Source: Tigriopus japonicus (taxonomy: Eukaryota > Arthropoda > Copepoda > Harpacticoida > Harpacticidae). From it: a DNA stretch of 64,000 nt. The translations under genes and the position numbers were made by a program. The stretch is from positions 3,015,418 through 3,079,417 of the forward strand of contig JAAGOF010000104.1 in the NCBI GenBank assembly GCA_010645155.1. Reading direction: 5' to 3'. The notes under the pieces are model-generated. The model worked only from the letters and a program-made list of their open reading frames with translations, did no database searches and was not told the origin of the DNA. This document shows, in pieces, positions 33,601-42,097 of the stretch (position 1 is its first letter; each line of letters opens with the position of its first letter).

Positions 33601-35908
33601 GATTAGACGAAAAAAGACGAATAAAATTGCCAGATTAGACAAAAAAAGACGAATAAATGGCTTCATTAAACGAAAAAAGACGAAAAGAACTGACTTTCAC
33701 GGAAAAGGCTTATGAATTGCCTGTAAAGAGGATACAAAGAGCTAAACTAATTTTTTCGCGAGGAATACGGGTAAAAAAAACGAATAAAGACGAAAAAAAC
33801 GAATACGTTGATTCGTCCTAAGTTCCTGTCCCTATTTATTACTGTTGTCTTCTTCCTTTTTACCTGGACTTTTTTGAAAATCTGATCATTTTGTGTTGTA
33901 GTCTATTTTTACATCTTCGTAGGCTGCCAATCCTCTTTTTACACATTGTGTTTTTGAGCGGCTTTTAAAAAAATACAATTACATCTCATATTTCTCATAT
34001 AAAATACATTATAATTGATCACATAAAAAGTGCCTTTTGGCCTTGAAAAAAATACATTACTTACTGTATCTCCCGCGTTTTCATCGTAACGAAGAGCCTC
34101 GTTTAACACGAAACCCCCATTCCTCATTTCAGATCCCTGATGCACAAGCTGATGTTGATGATATAATCAAGGGAAAATTTGACACTTTCGTGGTGGGAAC
34201 CATTGGAAATGATGTCAGATTGGCTGACCGTCTCTGTGGACGATTTTTCAATTCTGCGGACAACGGAAAAATTCGACAATCGTCGATGTCTATTTGTAGT
34301 AAGTACAAAAAATGACCACCATAGGATTAACTATTTATATTCACTAATTCATTCATTCAGAGCACAAAACGAATTGAACTGAAACTAAACCGAACGAAAA
34401 TCAAAATTTCAAAGATTTCGTGGTATTTATTGAACGGATGCCACGGAACGGATATTGAACGGGCGCACGGATGACAAAATTTCTTGGACTCGTTAAAAGG
34501 TTTAAATTTCTGGAAAATGAAGTTCTAAATAAATAGAGGTTTATATGCCTGATTTATCTAGTTATTTGAAAATTTGTGCTCCTTGACGTTTTGAAATAAT
34601 ATAAGTTACGGGACCTTAATATTGAATATAATAGAGCCAAAAATATTTTGCCCTTAAAAATTGAAACCAAAAATTATCAACTCGAAAATGCGACTTTCGT
34701 TAAGCTTATTTGCCTAATGATTTGGTAGCTCTAGGTTCAATGAATCATTCATTTGATTATTTATCATCGAATCGAATTTTTCTCTCTTCCACTTCCCTCG
34801 TGTTTGGTTTGTTTAAAGCTTCATGATAAAGCCACCGTCACTAATGTTCTGATGACACTTCTTTCACATGAGATTCTGCAAGTTTACCCTGTTCTTAATC
34901 CCTTCGTTCACTTTGATTATTATGGGAACTCTCTGGAACCATGGCTGACCGGAATCCTACCCTCATGTAAGTTGTTCCAAAACCGGGGAAAAAGTGTGTT
35001 AAATCGTTAATTACACAATATCTTGTCAACAATTCGTAGACATATTTGAAACAAAGTACTCGCTCATTTTACTACTATGGAGACAAGGAAGTTGGCCCCA
35101 GCGGAAAGAAAAAAAAATCACAAACCTGGGCCTGGCTAATTCGTTTTTAAATTTTGATAAACATTGAAACGTATTGAGATTGTTTTTACACTAGTTTGGT
35201 CATTTAAAGCGATTGAGTGGTGACTATTAACTTAATCCCACATGCCACCAGAAGTCGGGATTCGAACCAATGAACGCCGAAGTATTGTAAAAAGGTGGCG
35301 AAACCTCAAACACTGCGATAAAATTGTGAGCCCAAGATGTGAAATAAAAAAAAGTGTAATTTCTTTTTATTTCAAAATGACATCCAGTTATGATTGTTCA
35401 ATCGATCAAGTGAATGTGTGAGTGAGTGATGAGTTCGACTGCCTATTAGCAAGCTTTCAAGACACTTCAAAGCAACAACATTATTTGCAATATTTAGGTT
35501 TATTTGACATTTCATTGCTATGGCGAGGGGTTTTCCCGTTTTTGGAGCTTGAAAGGCTTAGATTTTTTTTAACATAAACATCCTTATAAACGAGCAAAAA
35601 ATCCACCTTATCCAACAAGATGTCTTATCGTTATCGATGTCTTATAAAATCCCCTCTTTTGAGCTTTACAAACTCGTTGAAATTAATATTGTTTTGAAAT
35701 GAAGTACACGAATTTGCTCTACCGAGATTGTCCCATTCTAGGCCAACAGAGACCATTCCGAATGACCTTCCTCTCTGATGAAGACGAAGTCACTGAATTT
35801 TCTACAAATCCAGATCCAATAAATTCAGCTCAAGTCAACGAGCTGGAGAGAGTTCCAGGGGGAATTGTTGGGTTTAATCTCCGATGGACATTGCAAACGT
35901 GCCCTTAA
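18617..35908 (+). CDS. Secreted CUB-domain protein, gene A (17 exons, 435 aa, one defective donor)
   Basis: Exons: 18617-18728, 18794-18825, 23946-23994, 24064-24084, 24257-24307, 24400-24539, 24600-24672, 26715-26813, 26881-26964, 27796-27828, 27918-27969, 28059-28099, 28474-28577, 28656-28672, 28802-28868, 34133-34298, 35742-35908. They sum to 1308 nt in one frame. The protein has a signal peptide (MVESYCKYIGYVLCISVF), cysteine module (NGPC, GTCYT, GSCAGGFGVCC, residues 49-87), first CUB-like region with CPCDKHICRLRFDF, PPLICGFNTGQHM and NIK/VTQFACGDEQ, then a second with PDGCLQYFTGITGTVAS and NTCAICWIP. All introns are GT-AG except the one after exon 9, whose donor reads GA (AAAG|GAAGAT). 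Unspliced, the frame stops at 26994 (about 230 aa). The locus may be decaying, or this may be a sequence error. Introns 2 and 15 each exceed 5 kb because of repeats. Confidence 0.82.
18900..18982. mobile_element. 83-bp pogo/Tigger-like MITE
   Basis: Perfect 20-bp inverted termini: CAGTGAAATCTCGATTTAAC and its complement ending at 18982. The CAGT-CTCGATTTAAC type of end is that of pogo/Tigger-group elements. A TA precedes the left end. It lies in gene A intron 2, 74 bases after exon 2. Confidence 0.75.
18975..19270. repeat. 21-bp minisatellite, about 14 copies
   Basis: The unit begins TTTCACTGAATATTC and is 21 bases long, so the minus strand reads as an open heptapeptide repeat (KEYSVKL). This is an artefact of the period, not a gene. 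The first unit overlaps the last eight bases of the MITE at 18900-18982. Units are nearly identical with single-base variants. Confidence 0.95.
19394..19842. mobile_element. Palindromic hAT-like MITE (AAGCACTGAA family), copy 1
   Basis: Ends CAAGAGGCACTGGAATCATG and ...CCATGATTTCCGTGCTTCTT. The whole 449 bases fold on themselves around CCCTTTTGTGGTAATCG / CCACAAAAGGGCG. Flanks TGTTGAGA and GGTCGAGA match at 6 of 8 bases. It lies in gene A intron 2. Confidence 0.7.
19843..20960. other. Gene A intron 2, no feature seen
   Basis: AT-rich intron sequence with no coding potential and no repeat I could pair. Confidence 0.5.
20962..21510 (+). repeat. Direct repeat pair in gene A intron 2
   Basis: Two diverged copies in the same orientation (about 20962-21135 and 21313-21510) share ACAGACCAAGC, GATCCGTGACCTCTA, GATGACTCAGGCTGTATTT (variant in copy 1) and TTCTGGATTGACTCTGAGA. 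Their relation to any mobile element is unknown. Confidence 0.7.
21511..23945. other. Rest of gene A intron 2
   Basis: No gene was seen. Around 22229-22330 there is an AAAGTGC-rich fragment like the 12851 MITE. Around 23210-23290 a stretch (GAGTGCAATTT, TGACCTCCCAGTCTTA) has a relative at 26585-26645. Confidence 0.45.
25560..25720 (-). pseudogene. 3' end of a non-LTR retrotransposon ORF2
   Basis: The minus strand encodes the C-terminal tail of ORF2: FNLLPISLHWEYVGADPLTA followed, after a frameshift, by IPDQPTVQG and an ADQI-like ending. The same tail recurs at 56020-56212, 47620-47760 and 62200-62340, marking several 5'-truncated copies of related elements. It sits in gene A intron 7. Confidence 0.7.
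25853..26160. mobile_element. MITE (CTGATGTGTTTCGAGTTGG family), copy 2
   Basis: Ends CTAGTGATGTGTTTCGAACC and ...CAACTCGAAACACATCAGTAG. Inner blocks match copy 1 (14470-14715) on the opposite strand. A similar first ten bases begins the MITE at 32458. It lies in gene A intron 7. Confidence 0.75.
26188..26459. mobile_element. MITE with TTAGTCCGGTC termini
   Basis: Inverted ends of about 40 bases: ATGGATTAGTCCGGTCGAAC...GAATTCAGTTGGGGATT and, at the other side, AATCCCAAGCTGAATTCGTG...ACCGGACTAATTCAT. About 270 bases overall; no coding capacity. Confidence 0.75.
27326..27442. mobile_element. Hairpin MITE (CCAGACGTTT family), copy 2
   Basis: Arms AAAGTTGCTG...GAAATCCCAGACGTTTC and GAAACGTCTGGGATTTCTGC...AGCAACTTT around GCAGCTGACTTATAC. 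It lies in gene A intron 9, the intron whose donor is defective. Confidence 0.75.
28171..28416. mobile_element. hAT-like MITE (GTCGGCAACC family), copy 1
   Basis: Terminal sequences CAGTGGTCGGCAACCGGTGG and ...CCGGTTGCGACCCCTG are near inverted copies. A perfect 8-bp target duplication CCATAGAG flanks it (28163-28170 and 28417-28424), the hallmark of hAT insertion. The body is rich in GGGCCCAC / GTGGGCC words. It lies in gene A intron 12. Confidence 0.9.
29334..29676. repeat. Head-to-head inverted duplication of retrotransposon sequence
   Basis: Arms 29334-29492 (-) and 29518-29676 (+) are about 159 bases each and look identical, with a 25-base spacer. Both encode the ORF2 linker between endonuclease and reverse transcriptase (SKLDVVQSKIRASIDSDQLE). 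The plus arm continues into the reverse transcriptase relic; the minus arm ends at 29334. Confidence 0.85.
29518..30867 (+). pseudogene. Non-LTR retrotransposon reverse transcriptase relic
   Basis: Linker plus reverse transcriptase of a Jockey/CR1-group-like element. An early conserved block reads SSSPGPDDVTSQFLMK (near 29950); frames then break between about 30055 and 30170. From 30171 the core is open: SIAKVFEKIMKSKL, AQHGFRAHFSTVTQL, VYLDFAKAFDKVDH (first catalytic Asp), SGVPQGSILGPLL and SSYADDTKLVCGR (YADD active site), then MRDLGVVVQDDGKFDE. The catalytic residues are intact, but the frameshifts and the insertion at 30868 inactivate it. The same protein resumes after the insertion at 31695. 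It lies in gene A intron 15. Confidence 0.92.
30868..31686 (+). mobile_element. Complete 819-bp hAT-like MITE (GACGAATAAA family)
   Basis: Inverted ends TAGAGACAGGAAGTTAAGAC and (complement of right end) TAGGGACAGGAACTTAAGAC, each followed by GACGAATAAA repeats. A perfect 8-bp target duplication TTGATGAG flanks it (30860-30867, 31687-31694). It interrupts a reverse transcriptase codon-for-codon: removing it and one duplication restores the reading frame across the junction, so the boundaries are firm. No transposase; other copies at 1085, 1761 and 33588. Confidence 0.93.
31695..31785 (+). pseudogene. Reverse transcriptase relic, continuation
   Basis: Continues the protein cut at 30867: HIHLKVGKAFQTCGWIYRTF then KSRDSIPMLVL, the region after the palm typical of this retrotransposon group. 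It breaks off at about 31785, where a foldback copy begins. Confidence 0.9.
31811..32377. repeat. Foldback (GGAGGACGGTA family), truncated copy
   Basis: Contains CTACTGACTTGCTTTGTGAT and its complement near 32090, then the full right arm ending ACCGTCCTCCTTG. The outer part of the left arm is missing compared with 36837-37660. Confidence 0.8.
32458..32758. mobile_element. 301-bp MITE, CTAGTGATGTGACTTGGTG termini
   Basis: Inverted repeats of about 60 bases: CTAGTGATGTGACTTGGTGT...GCGCGAGGTCG and CGACCTCGCGC...ACACCAAGTCACATCACTAG. It lies in gene A intron 15. Confidence 0.85.
32759..33587. other. Gene A intron 15, no feature seen
   Basis: AT-rich intron sequence with no coding stretch or recognisable repeat. 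Confidence 0.5.
33588..33836 (+). mobile_element. Internally deleted copy of GACGAATAAA hAT-like MITE
   Basis: Carries the subterminal GATTAGACGAAAAAAGACG repeats and ends AAGTTCCTGTCCCTA, as the complete element at 30868-31686 does, but most of the middle is missing. Confidence 0.75.
34753..34968 (+). other. Coding-like stretch of unknown origin in gene A intron 16
   Basis: An open frame ends at an excellent donor (CCCTCAT|GTAAGT, near 34968) and has an AG shortly before the coding-like part (AAAG|CTTCATGATAAAG). The translated part includes HEILQVYPVLNPFVHFDYYG. It has no counterpart in gene B. It could be a fossil exon or part of a mobile element; chance is possible. Confidence 0.25.
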
Positions 35909-36379
35909 ATGATCACGTTGTGGACATCCCGAAATAACAATTTTCAATATTTTGTAAAACTTCATCTTATTTTTCTCTACGAGTTTACTGTATCTTGGCA
36001 TTGCAAAGAACAAAGAAATATTTGGCTATGTTTGTGCTTTATTTTTAACCACATTTTATGGTGACACGCTCATCGCTACATTTCAGGGTACTTCGAGGGA
36101 TTGATAATTCCAGGTTTCCATACATTTGTCAATAGTTCCGATCCAAAGTTATACCACTATTCTCTCTCCCTTCATTCCGACCCCATATTGATTTCTACCT
36201 TCCTACCTTTCACATCAGACTTTTTATCTCCCGAATGACTTCTTTAAAGTTAATCCATTCAAGACTAAATTAGTCTAAAATGGTACTAAAATTACTAGAA
36301 TGAGACTAGACGAGGGGAAATTGCCCTGATCCAAGATGCGACGCATTAAGTGGGAGAAAAAAGGGGCAAGAATCTGTAA
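35909..36379. other. 3' flank of gene A
   Basis: Downstream of the gene A stop codon. No canonical AATAAA was seen in the first 150 bases, and nothing else was recognised. Confidence 0.4.
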
Positions 36380-36690
36380 GCATTTCATCAGAAACTGAGC
36401 TGAGATGTTACACCATCGGGCCCAGAAGAACTCGTGAGCTTTAAGCTCTTGATGGCCTCAAAAGCATCTTGATGTGTGACTACCAGATCATCCAATCGAT
36501 TATCCTGTCTATCAATGCCAGTCTCATCAACAACATTACTACATACACAGTCATAACCTGCTCTGCCAACCCTTTTTGGAATCGAAAATACACTTGAGAT
36601 TTATCCAAGCATGTTTGGTCATAACCTCACTATCATTGACGGTTTTACCGTCAACCTCAAAAGGTCCTACTGGATGTTTCATTTTTGTTT
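36380..36690 (-). pseudogene. Retrotransposon ORF2 linker fragment
   Basis: The minus strand matches the ORF2 segment at about 29705-30000 base for base with scattered indels: KHPVGPFEV, KTVNDSEV, and the FEAIKSLKL block. It ends before the reverse transcriptase core. Confidence 0.85.
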
Positions 36691-36836
36691 TTTGCACACA
36701 CAAAAGCTTCATTTTTTAGGTATTTTTTCTAAAAAGTCATCGTTTGAGTAAGTGTTAAGGTTATTCTGCGATGTTTAGGTAATTTTGAACCAAAATATTT
36801 GAGAGCTGTCATCGAGCTTCTCAGTGTGCACTAGAC

Positions 36837-37660
36837 CGAGGAGGACGGTATTACGTGGAGTGGGATCAAGCGAGGGCGCGTTACTGCGTTGGTGTGAATT
36901 TTCCTGCGTGATAGCCTGGAGTTAATGAAGAAATCCAATATAATCCGGATTGATGTGGTTTTATTGACATAAGTCATTAAACAAAAGTCCACAAGGATTC
37001 AATTAGCAATCATTTGATGCCCAATTGATGTCTCTCAAAGAATTCAAACTGTGTTGTTTCATTGTGTTAAGTCAAATATGTTCAAACTCCTGATCTACTG
37101 ACTTGCTTTGTGAAAGTGATTGTCCACCTTTTGTTGAAAGCAACATGGTTTTTATCAGTGGTGTTGTTTAAGGGCGTGTTTCTCTTCGTAGAATGCTAAA
37201 AAAAATCTTCTTTGTATCATTTTTCAGCAGTTTACAGCCTTCTTTTGGCTTCAGAACCCCAATTGAGTGCTAAATACAAAGACAGAGAAGAACATTCTTA
37301 TCATTGTACAAAGGGAAGAATGTCCCAGAACTATCCTAATGATAAAAACCATGTTGCTTTCAACAAAAGATGGACAATCACTATCACAAAGCAAGTCAGT
37401 AGATCAGGAGTTTGAAGATATTTGACTTAACACAATGAAACAACACAGTTTCAATTCTCTGAGAAACATCAATTGGGCATCAAATGATTGCTCATTGAAT
37501 CCTTGTGGACTTTTGCTTTATGACTTACGTCAATAAAACGACATTATTCTGAACTATATTGGATTTCTTCATTGACACCAGGCTATCACGCAGGAAAAAT
37601 CACACCAACGCAGTAACGCGCCCTCGCTTGATCCCACTCCACGTAGTACCGTCCTCCTTG
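36837..37660. repeat. Foldback (GGAGGACGGTA family), complete copy
   Basis: The left arm starts GAGGACGGTATTACGTGGAG and the right arm ends with its complement. The arms are about 330 bases and remain alike through GCGCGTTACTGCGTTGGTGT, the CTACTGACTTGCTTTGTG block and GTTGAAAGCAACATGG. The 824 bases have no coding content. A truncated relative is at 31811-32377. Confidence 0.88.
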
Positions 37661-39300
37661 AATGGACACATTTGAGTAGGAATTTTGAGTCACAAAGCTC
37701 AAAGGTTGCACGTATTTTCAATTTCAATGGTTGCGCTTACAGGCCTCTGATATGTGGCAACTCTTCATTGTATGAAGATTATTAGAGAAAACAAGCATTT
37801 TTGTTCTCTAGATGGCACCTCTATTGTTTTGCAAGGAACGTTTACGCAGTGCTAGTAACGTCATCTATTGATTTTACATGAAACTGTCGCCCAAAATAAA
37901 TATCTTTGAATTGCTCAAGGTTACCAAAATATTTTAAAAGACATGGAGGATTGTTATTTCCGTGTTTAATCATAAAGGATTGTAAATTACCTAGTGCCCA
38001 CATTGAAAAAGATGAGAATATGCCATGCTTCCAACGATTGCATTCGTGAATACTCTTCATATCCAAATAGATCACTTTTCTCCACAATTGAAATCAAATA
38101 GTAACTCATACAGCCAAATTGATGTTGTCTTACTTAATTAATTCAGCTACCCTGGTAGTTTTAGTTCCACATGCAACGTAGAGACGCTCTTATACAATGA
38201 AGTGCTCTTGATGCCAGCCCTGCACAAACGATTATTTTTTTTATATTTTTTTATTATTGGTTGCAGGGTTGCATTGGATTAAGTGCAGGGAAACTGAAAA
38301 TTTAACGAGAATTTTTCTCTTAAACAAGTCTGCCAACATGGAGAGTATTTCTTTTATTCATATACTTAACAAATAATTTTTAGCTTTTTTTAGCTCAGAA
38401 ACCCAACGAAAAACTATCAATTTGTTTTCAAGTAGCTTTGCAAAGAAAGAAAATTTGACTTTCAATGGAAAAATATTGAGACCTGTCCAGAGGAAGCCGA
38501 ACATCTTGAACAGCAATTCCACGTACCAATGAAATGACATTCAATGACATCTAGCGGCAAAAACTAGTCTTTCACATTTTGATTCAATCTTTGGCCTTAA
38601 TTTAGGATCAAACAGTATGACTTGGCGATATTCTTTCTTATAGACATTGTTCCTAAGGTCGAGTAGGATGAAAATATGATGAAAAATGGCATTTTAGTCT
38701 CAACCACTAAGGTTCACATCAAGTTAAAAAATATCTACGCCCTATTCTCCCATGACTTTGCCCCTGTTTTGGCGCCATCTAATGGTAAATTTTGAAGCTT
38801 GCGCTAAAATCCACAATATACTCTTGTTCGTTTCGGAAATGTCAAGTTTTAACATGCAACCGTTGCTTGTTGTAATTCGACCATTGAAAACTTCAGTATG
38901 TGTATGTATAGTCCACCCACTGGTTTTTAACTTGTTTCCAGCACATACTGTTTATGTCGTTTTATTTCGCAACTTCTTTATTGCTTTGTCTCTACTCTGC
39001 ATTTTTTTAAATTTTACAATCGACACCACTGCAATATGAAAGGAAATGTCCTAACCGCTTATTTGATTGCAAGCATATTCAAATCTAGCCACAAATGAAA
39101 TTGCAAAAACTGTTCATTCTACACAACACAGTTTGCATATTTTGCGATTTGTTTTGCAGGCCTCAATCGAGTTTTTGAATATTTGGTTCGGCTGACTCTT
39201 AAATATACAGGTTGATAGGCAATAAATTGAGCAAATTGGGCCGAGCAACTCAATACAACCAACTCCATATTTTCCCATTGGCCTTATGATTTGAAAAGCT
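37661..39300. other. No gene recognised
   Basis: AT-rich intergenic DNA with short open frames only; no repeat paired. Confidence 0.45.
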
Positions 39301-41060
39301 CACTGTAGCAACCTTTTGTCATGTCTAACTTTGGCAAAATGCATCCATCATCAATCTTTCACACCAAAGCTAGGGAAAAGTGACAAGGAATGTAGTCGTA
39401 GACACTTCAGGTTGAATCCCTTTCCAAATTTACAAATGAGGAAATGGACACCAACTGCACAACCGCGTATTTTACATTGTCTTATTTTCTCAACCACCAA
39501 AATTCCACCCTCATAGTTAGAACCATGAGAGACGGGTGTTCTGCAATTTCCAACGGTGGTTGTCACCCACGTTCACCAATGATATCCAAGTACTGCAATT
39601 TACACGGAAAAGAGTCGAAATTGGTACAGACTTCAAAAAATGCATGTGAAACTTGACCACAAGAAAGTAGAGAAATCGATGCCTCGGTGGTAGAAGTACT
39701 TCTAAATTGGTGATTTTTAGTGTTAGCTCCACTTCATTGGCATACGGTGACGTTTGGGGCTTAATTTGACAAACAATTGGTATACTAAAGACATTCCCGG
39801 AATTGGCCTGACAAAACAAAGCAGCTTTGATGCAATTGGCCCAAGAATCAAAAAAGTTTTTTTTGCGTCGTTTTGTAGGAATGATTAGTCTAGAGAGGCT
39901 TATTACTTTTGGAGTAAAATAGCTACAAGAAATTTTGATGACAATTGCAAATTACGCAAATAGATTCAATTTCGGCCTTCAATGATATGTTTAAATGCAT
40001 TTGTATGCCACAGACACATTTTATTGCAATCTTTGAAACCTTTTCACTCGATTTGAGTGTCTATCAATGCAAAAAGGTCGCATTTTTAGAAAAAAATATT
40101 GGTTTCTTTCTGCAAGACACGATGATTCTCTTTATTCGTCTTGTCGTTCAGATTTAGCCTTGCTTGACTTACTCTACCATAATTCAGAAATAAATGCATT
40201 GAACACTCGGATTTTAAAGACAAATGCATTTTTTTCCGCGGGGAGCAATAAGCTCTTGTTCAAACTACAGGGTCGTTTTAAATTAGAGTCCCAAAAACTT
40301 TGATGGATGAGAAAAGGGAACGGTAAAGTGAAGCACTGCTTTGCTTTCATAGTCTAATAATTTCCGGCAAAATTAATCCGTCTATCATTCAGAATCATTC
40401 TTGAAAACAAAATCATTGTTTGCTAACGAGTCAATCAATCTCAAAAATATTTTGCCCGAGTCTACCTGGAACTGGTATGCATCAAGAGTGATTCTTTATT
40501 TGGTATGGAACTCTAATTCGTAGCAACCCTGTACGTTTTTATGACCATTAATTTTGATGGACAGGTTGTGGTGTGCCTAACCAAAGTTGAGAATTTCTGC
40601 GTTTTGTGCATTTCCCGCATCCCAAACTGTGTTTGTGGTGAGTGGTTTGCTACAAGCACACAAATCGTGCGGCGAAGTGGCTTCCCATCCATAAACATGT
40701 CTAATATTTGTCGTGAATACATCCAATGACAACTGAAAATCGAGACAACCAAATCCACTTGTAGAATGTCGTGATTATGAAAAGATTGAAGGAAGGATGC
40801 CTTAGCTCTTTTTGTAGCCTTAACACATTTTGTGCGCAACCTTGTTTTAGTAACAGCTCGAAAACCTTTCGTCGAAGGCTGAAAGGCATTCTTCTTGTTT
40901 AGAATTTTGAGTTTAAGATTCATACTAAGGATTGATTTTCCTCTTGAAAACTTGCGAAAGATGGTATATTTCGATATCAAGCATTTATTCCTTGACTGTT
41001 CTCCCTCCATTGGAGAGACTATTGTAAACTTTTTCAAAAGATTTTTGGTTTTAAAGCCAA
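39301..41060 (-). other. Unidentified possibly coding relic region
   Basis: The minus strand has several adjoining open frames, the longest 174 codons at 40513-41037, with others at 39517-39819 and 39351-39566. Stretches such as SHAFFEVC and QYLDIIGERG (in a shifted frame near 39550-39690) look protein-like, but no family can be named. Frames change repeatedly, so if it is coding it is decayed, most plausibly a mobile element. Chance open frames cannot be excluded. Confidence 0.2.
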
Positions 41061-41088
41061 ATTGGTCTCAATATAGATTTTAGGGCTT

Positions 41089-41450
41089 GTGTCAAAAAAG
41101 TGTACCAAAAAGTGTACCGCCGTCCTAACCAAGTTTCTCAAACGGTATGTGGGAATCCCGTACGGAAGAAACAAACACTTTTTTACCAACACCATCCAGT
41201 TTGAGTCTTGGCTCAAGAGGGTAGCAACAGTACGTTTCGGTTGGGGACAATTGGAGACGTGGGTGAAGATCTGTCTGGAGCTCGTTTTGAGCTTTTCAAT
41301 CAATTGCCGGGAGTTCTGGAACGAAATCAGATTGACCAGATTCCAACGTGCTTTTGGAGGAGCCGTCTGATCTTTTCTTTACCCCTGAACCCCGCATTCC
41401 GTTCAAGAATTGCTCAATATGTTTTTGACACTGTTTTGTCAAAATCCAGA
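41089..41450 (+). pseudogene. Possible retroelement ORF2 C-terminal fragment
   Basis: Two overlapping frames give LTKFLKRYVGIPYGRNKHFF and then ELFNQLPGVLERNQIDQIP. The KFLKRYxGxPY phrase is reminiscent of a region after the reverse transcriptase in some non-LTR elements. There is no catalytic motif, so this is a weak assignment. Confidence 0.35.
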
Positions 41451-41518
41451 CTTCCATCTAATGCCGATTGCCACATGAAGATGCCAATTTTGTGGAGATC
41501 ATCTACATCAAGGGTCGG

Positions 41519-41757
41519 CAACCGGTGGGCCGCGGCCCAAATGTGGGCCTAAGGGTAGTCGTTGTTGGGCCCAAGAGCTATGGAGAAAGCCCAAAATAGT
41601 GGCCCCGAGAACCATTCATAGTACTGTTCTCATGGGCCTAAAGCTCTTTGACCGCAATTTTGTGGGCCCCTGAGCCTACCAATGCCTGTTTGGTGGGCCC
41701 CTGACAACACGAATCAAATTTCGTGGGCCTTGGCCCATAAGTGGTTGCCGACCCCTA
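41519..41757. mobile_element. hAT-like MITE (GTCGGCAACC family), copy 2
   Basis: Ends CAAGGGTCGGCAACCGGTGG and ...AGTGGTTGCCGACCCCTA. Flanks ATCTACAT (41511-41518) and CTCTACAT (41758-41765) match at 7 of 8 bases. The body carries GGGCCCA words like copy 1. Confidence 0.88.
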
Positions 41758-41986
41758 CTCTACATTCTTATCATATTGTTTCCGCAACAATTATGATGCC
41801 AATGCATCGCGACAATAAAATTGTACAACTCGAGTTAAAAGTGCTGAACAGTGAATTCATATTAATTCATTCACATTCACGATTCATTTAGGTAATGGGC
41901 ACTCGTGTTGTTAAAGTGACTCTTTCAAATGGAAATAAACATGCAACTTCAAAGAAAAACAAGAACGTTGTCAAAGATCCATGTAA

Positions 41987-41992
41987 TTTATT
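41987..41992 (-). terminator. Polyadenylation signal of gene D
   Basis: AATAAA on the minus strand, 106 bases past the gene D stop codon; a plausible 3' end for that transcript. Confidence 0.5.
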
Positions 41993-42097
41993 GATAGTTG
42001 ACATCACAAAAGGCGGTTATACTGCAAATAAAATGAAAGAAACTTGATCAACTTGCACAAATGAAGAATTTTTGGAGAAGCCAGGCGGATTTGTTGA

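Noticed and set aside
35250..35290. GGGATTCGAACC, the complement of a tRNA B box
   Set aside because: No A box or cloverleaf could be built around it on the minus strand; at most a SINE remnant.
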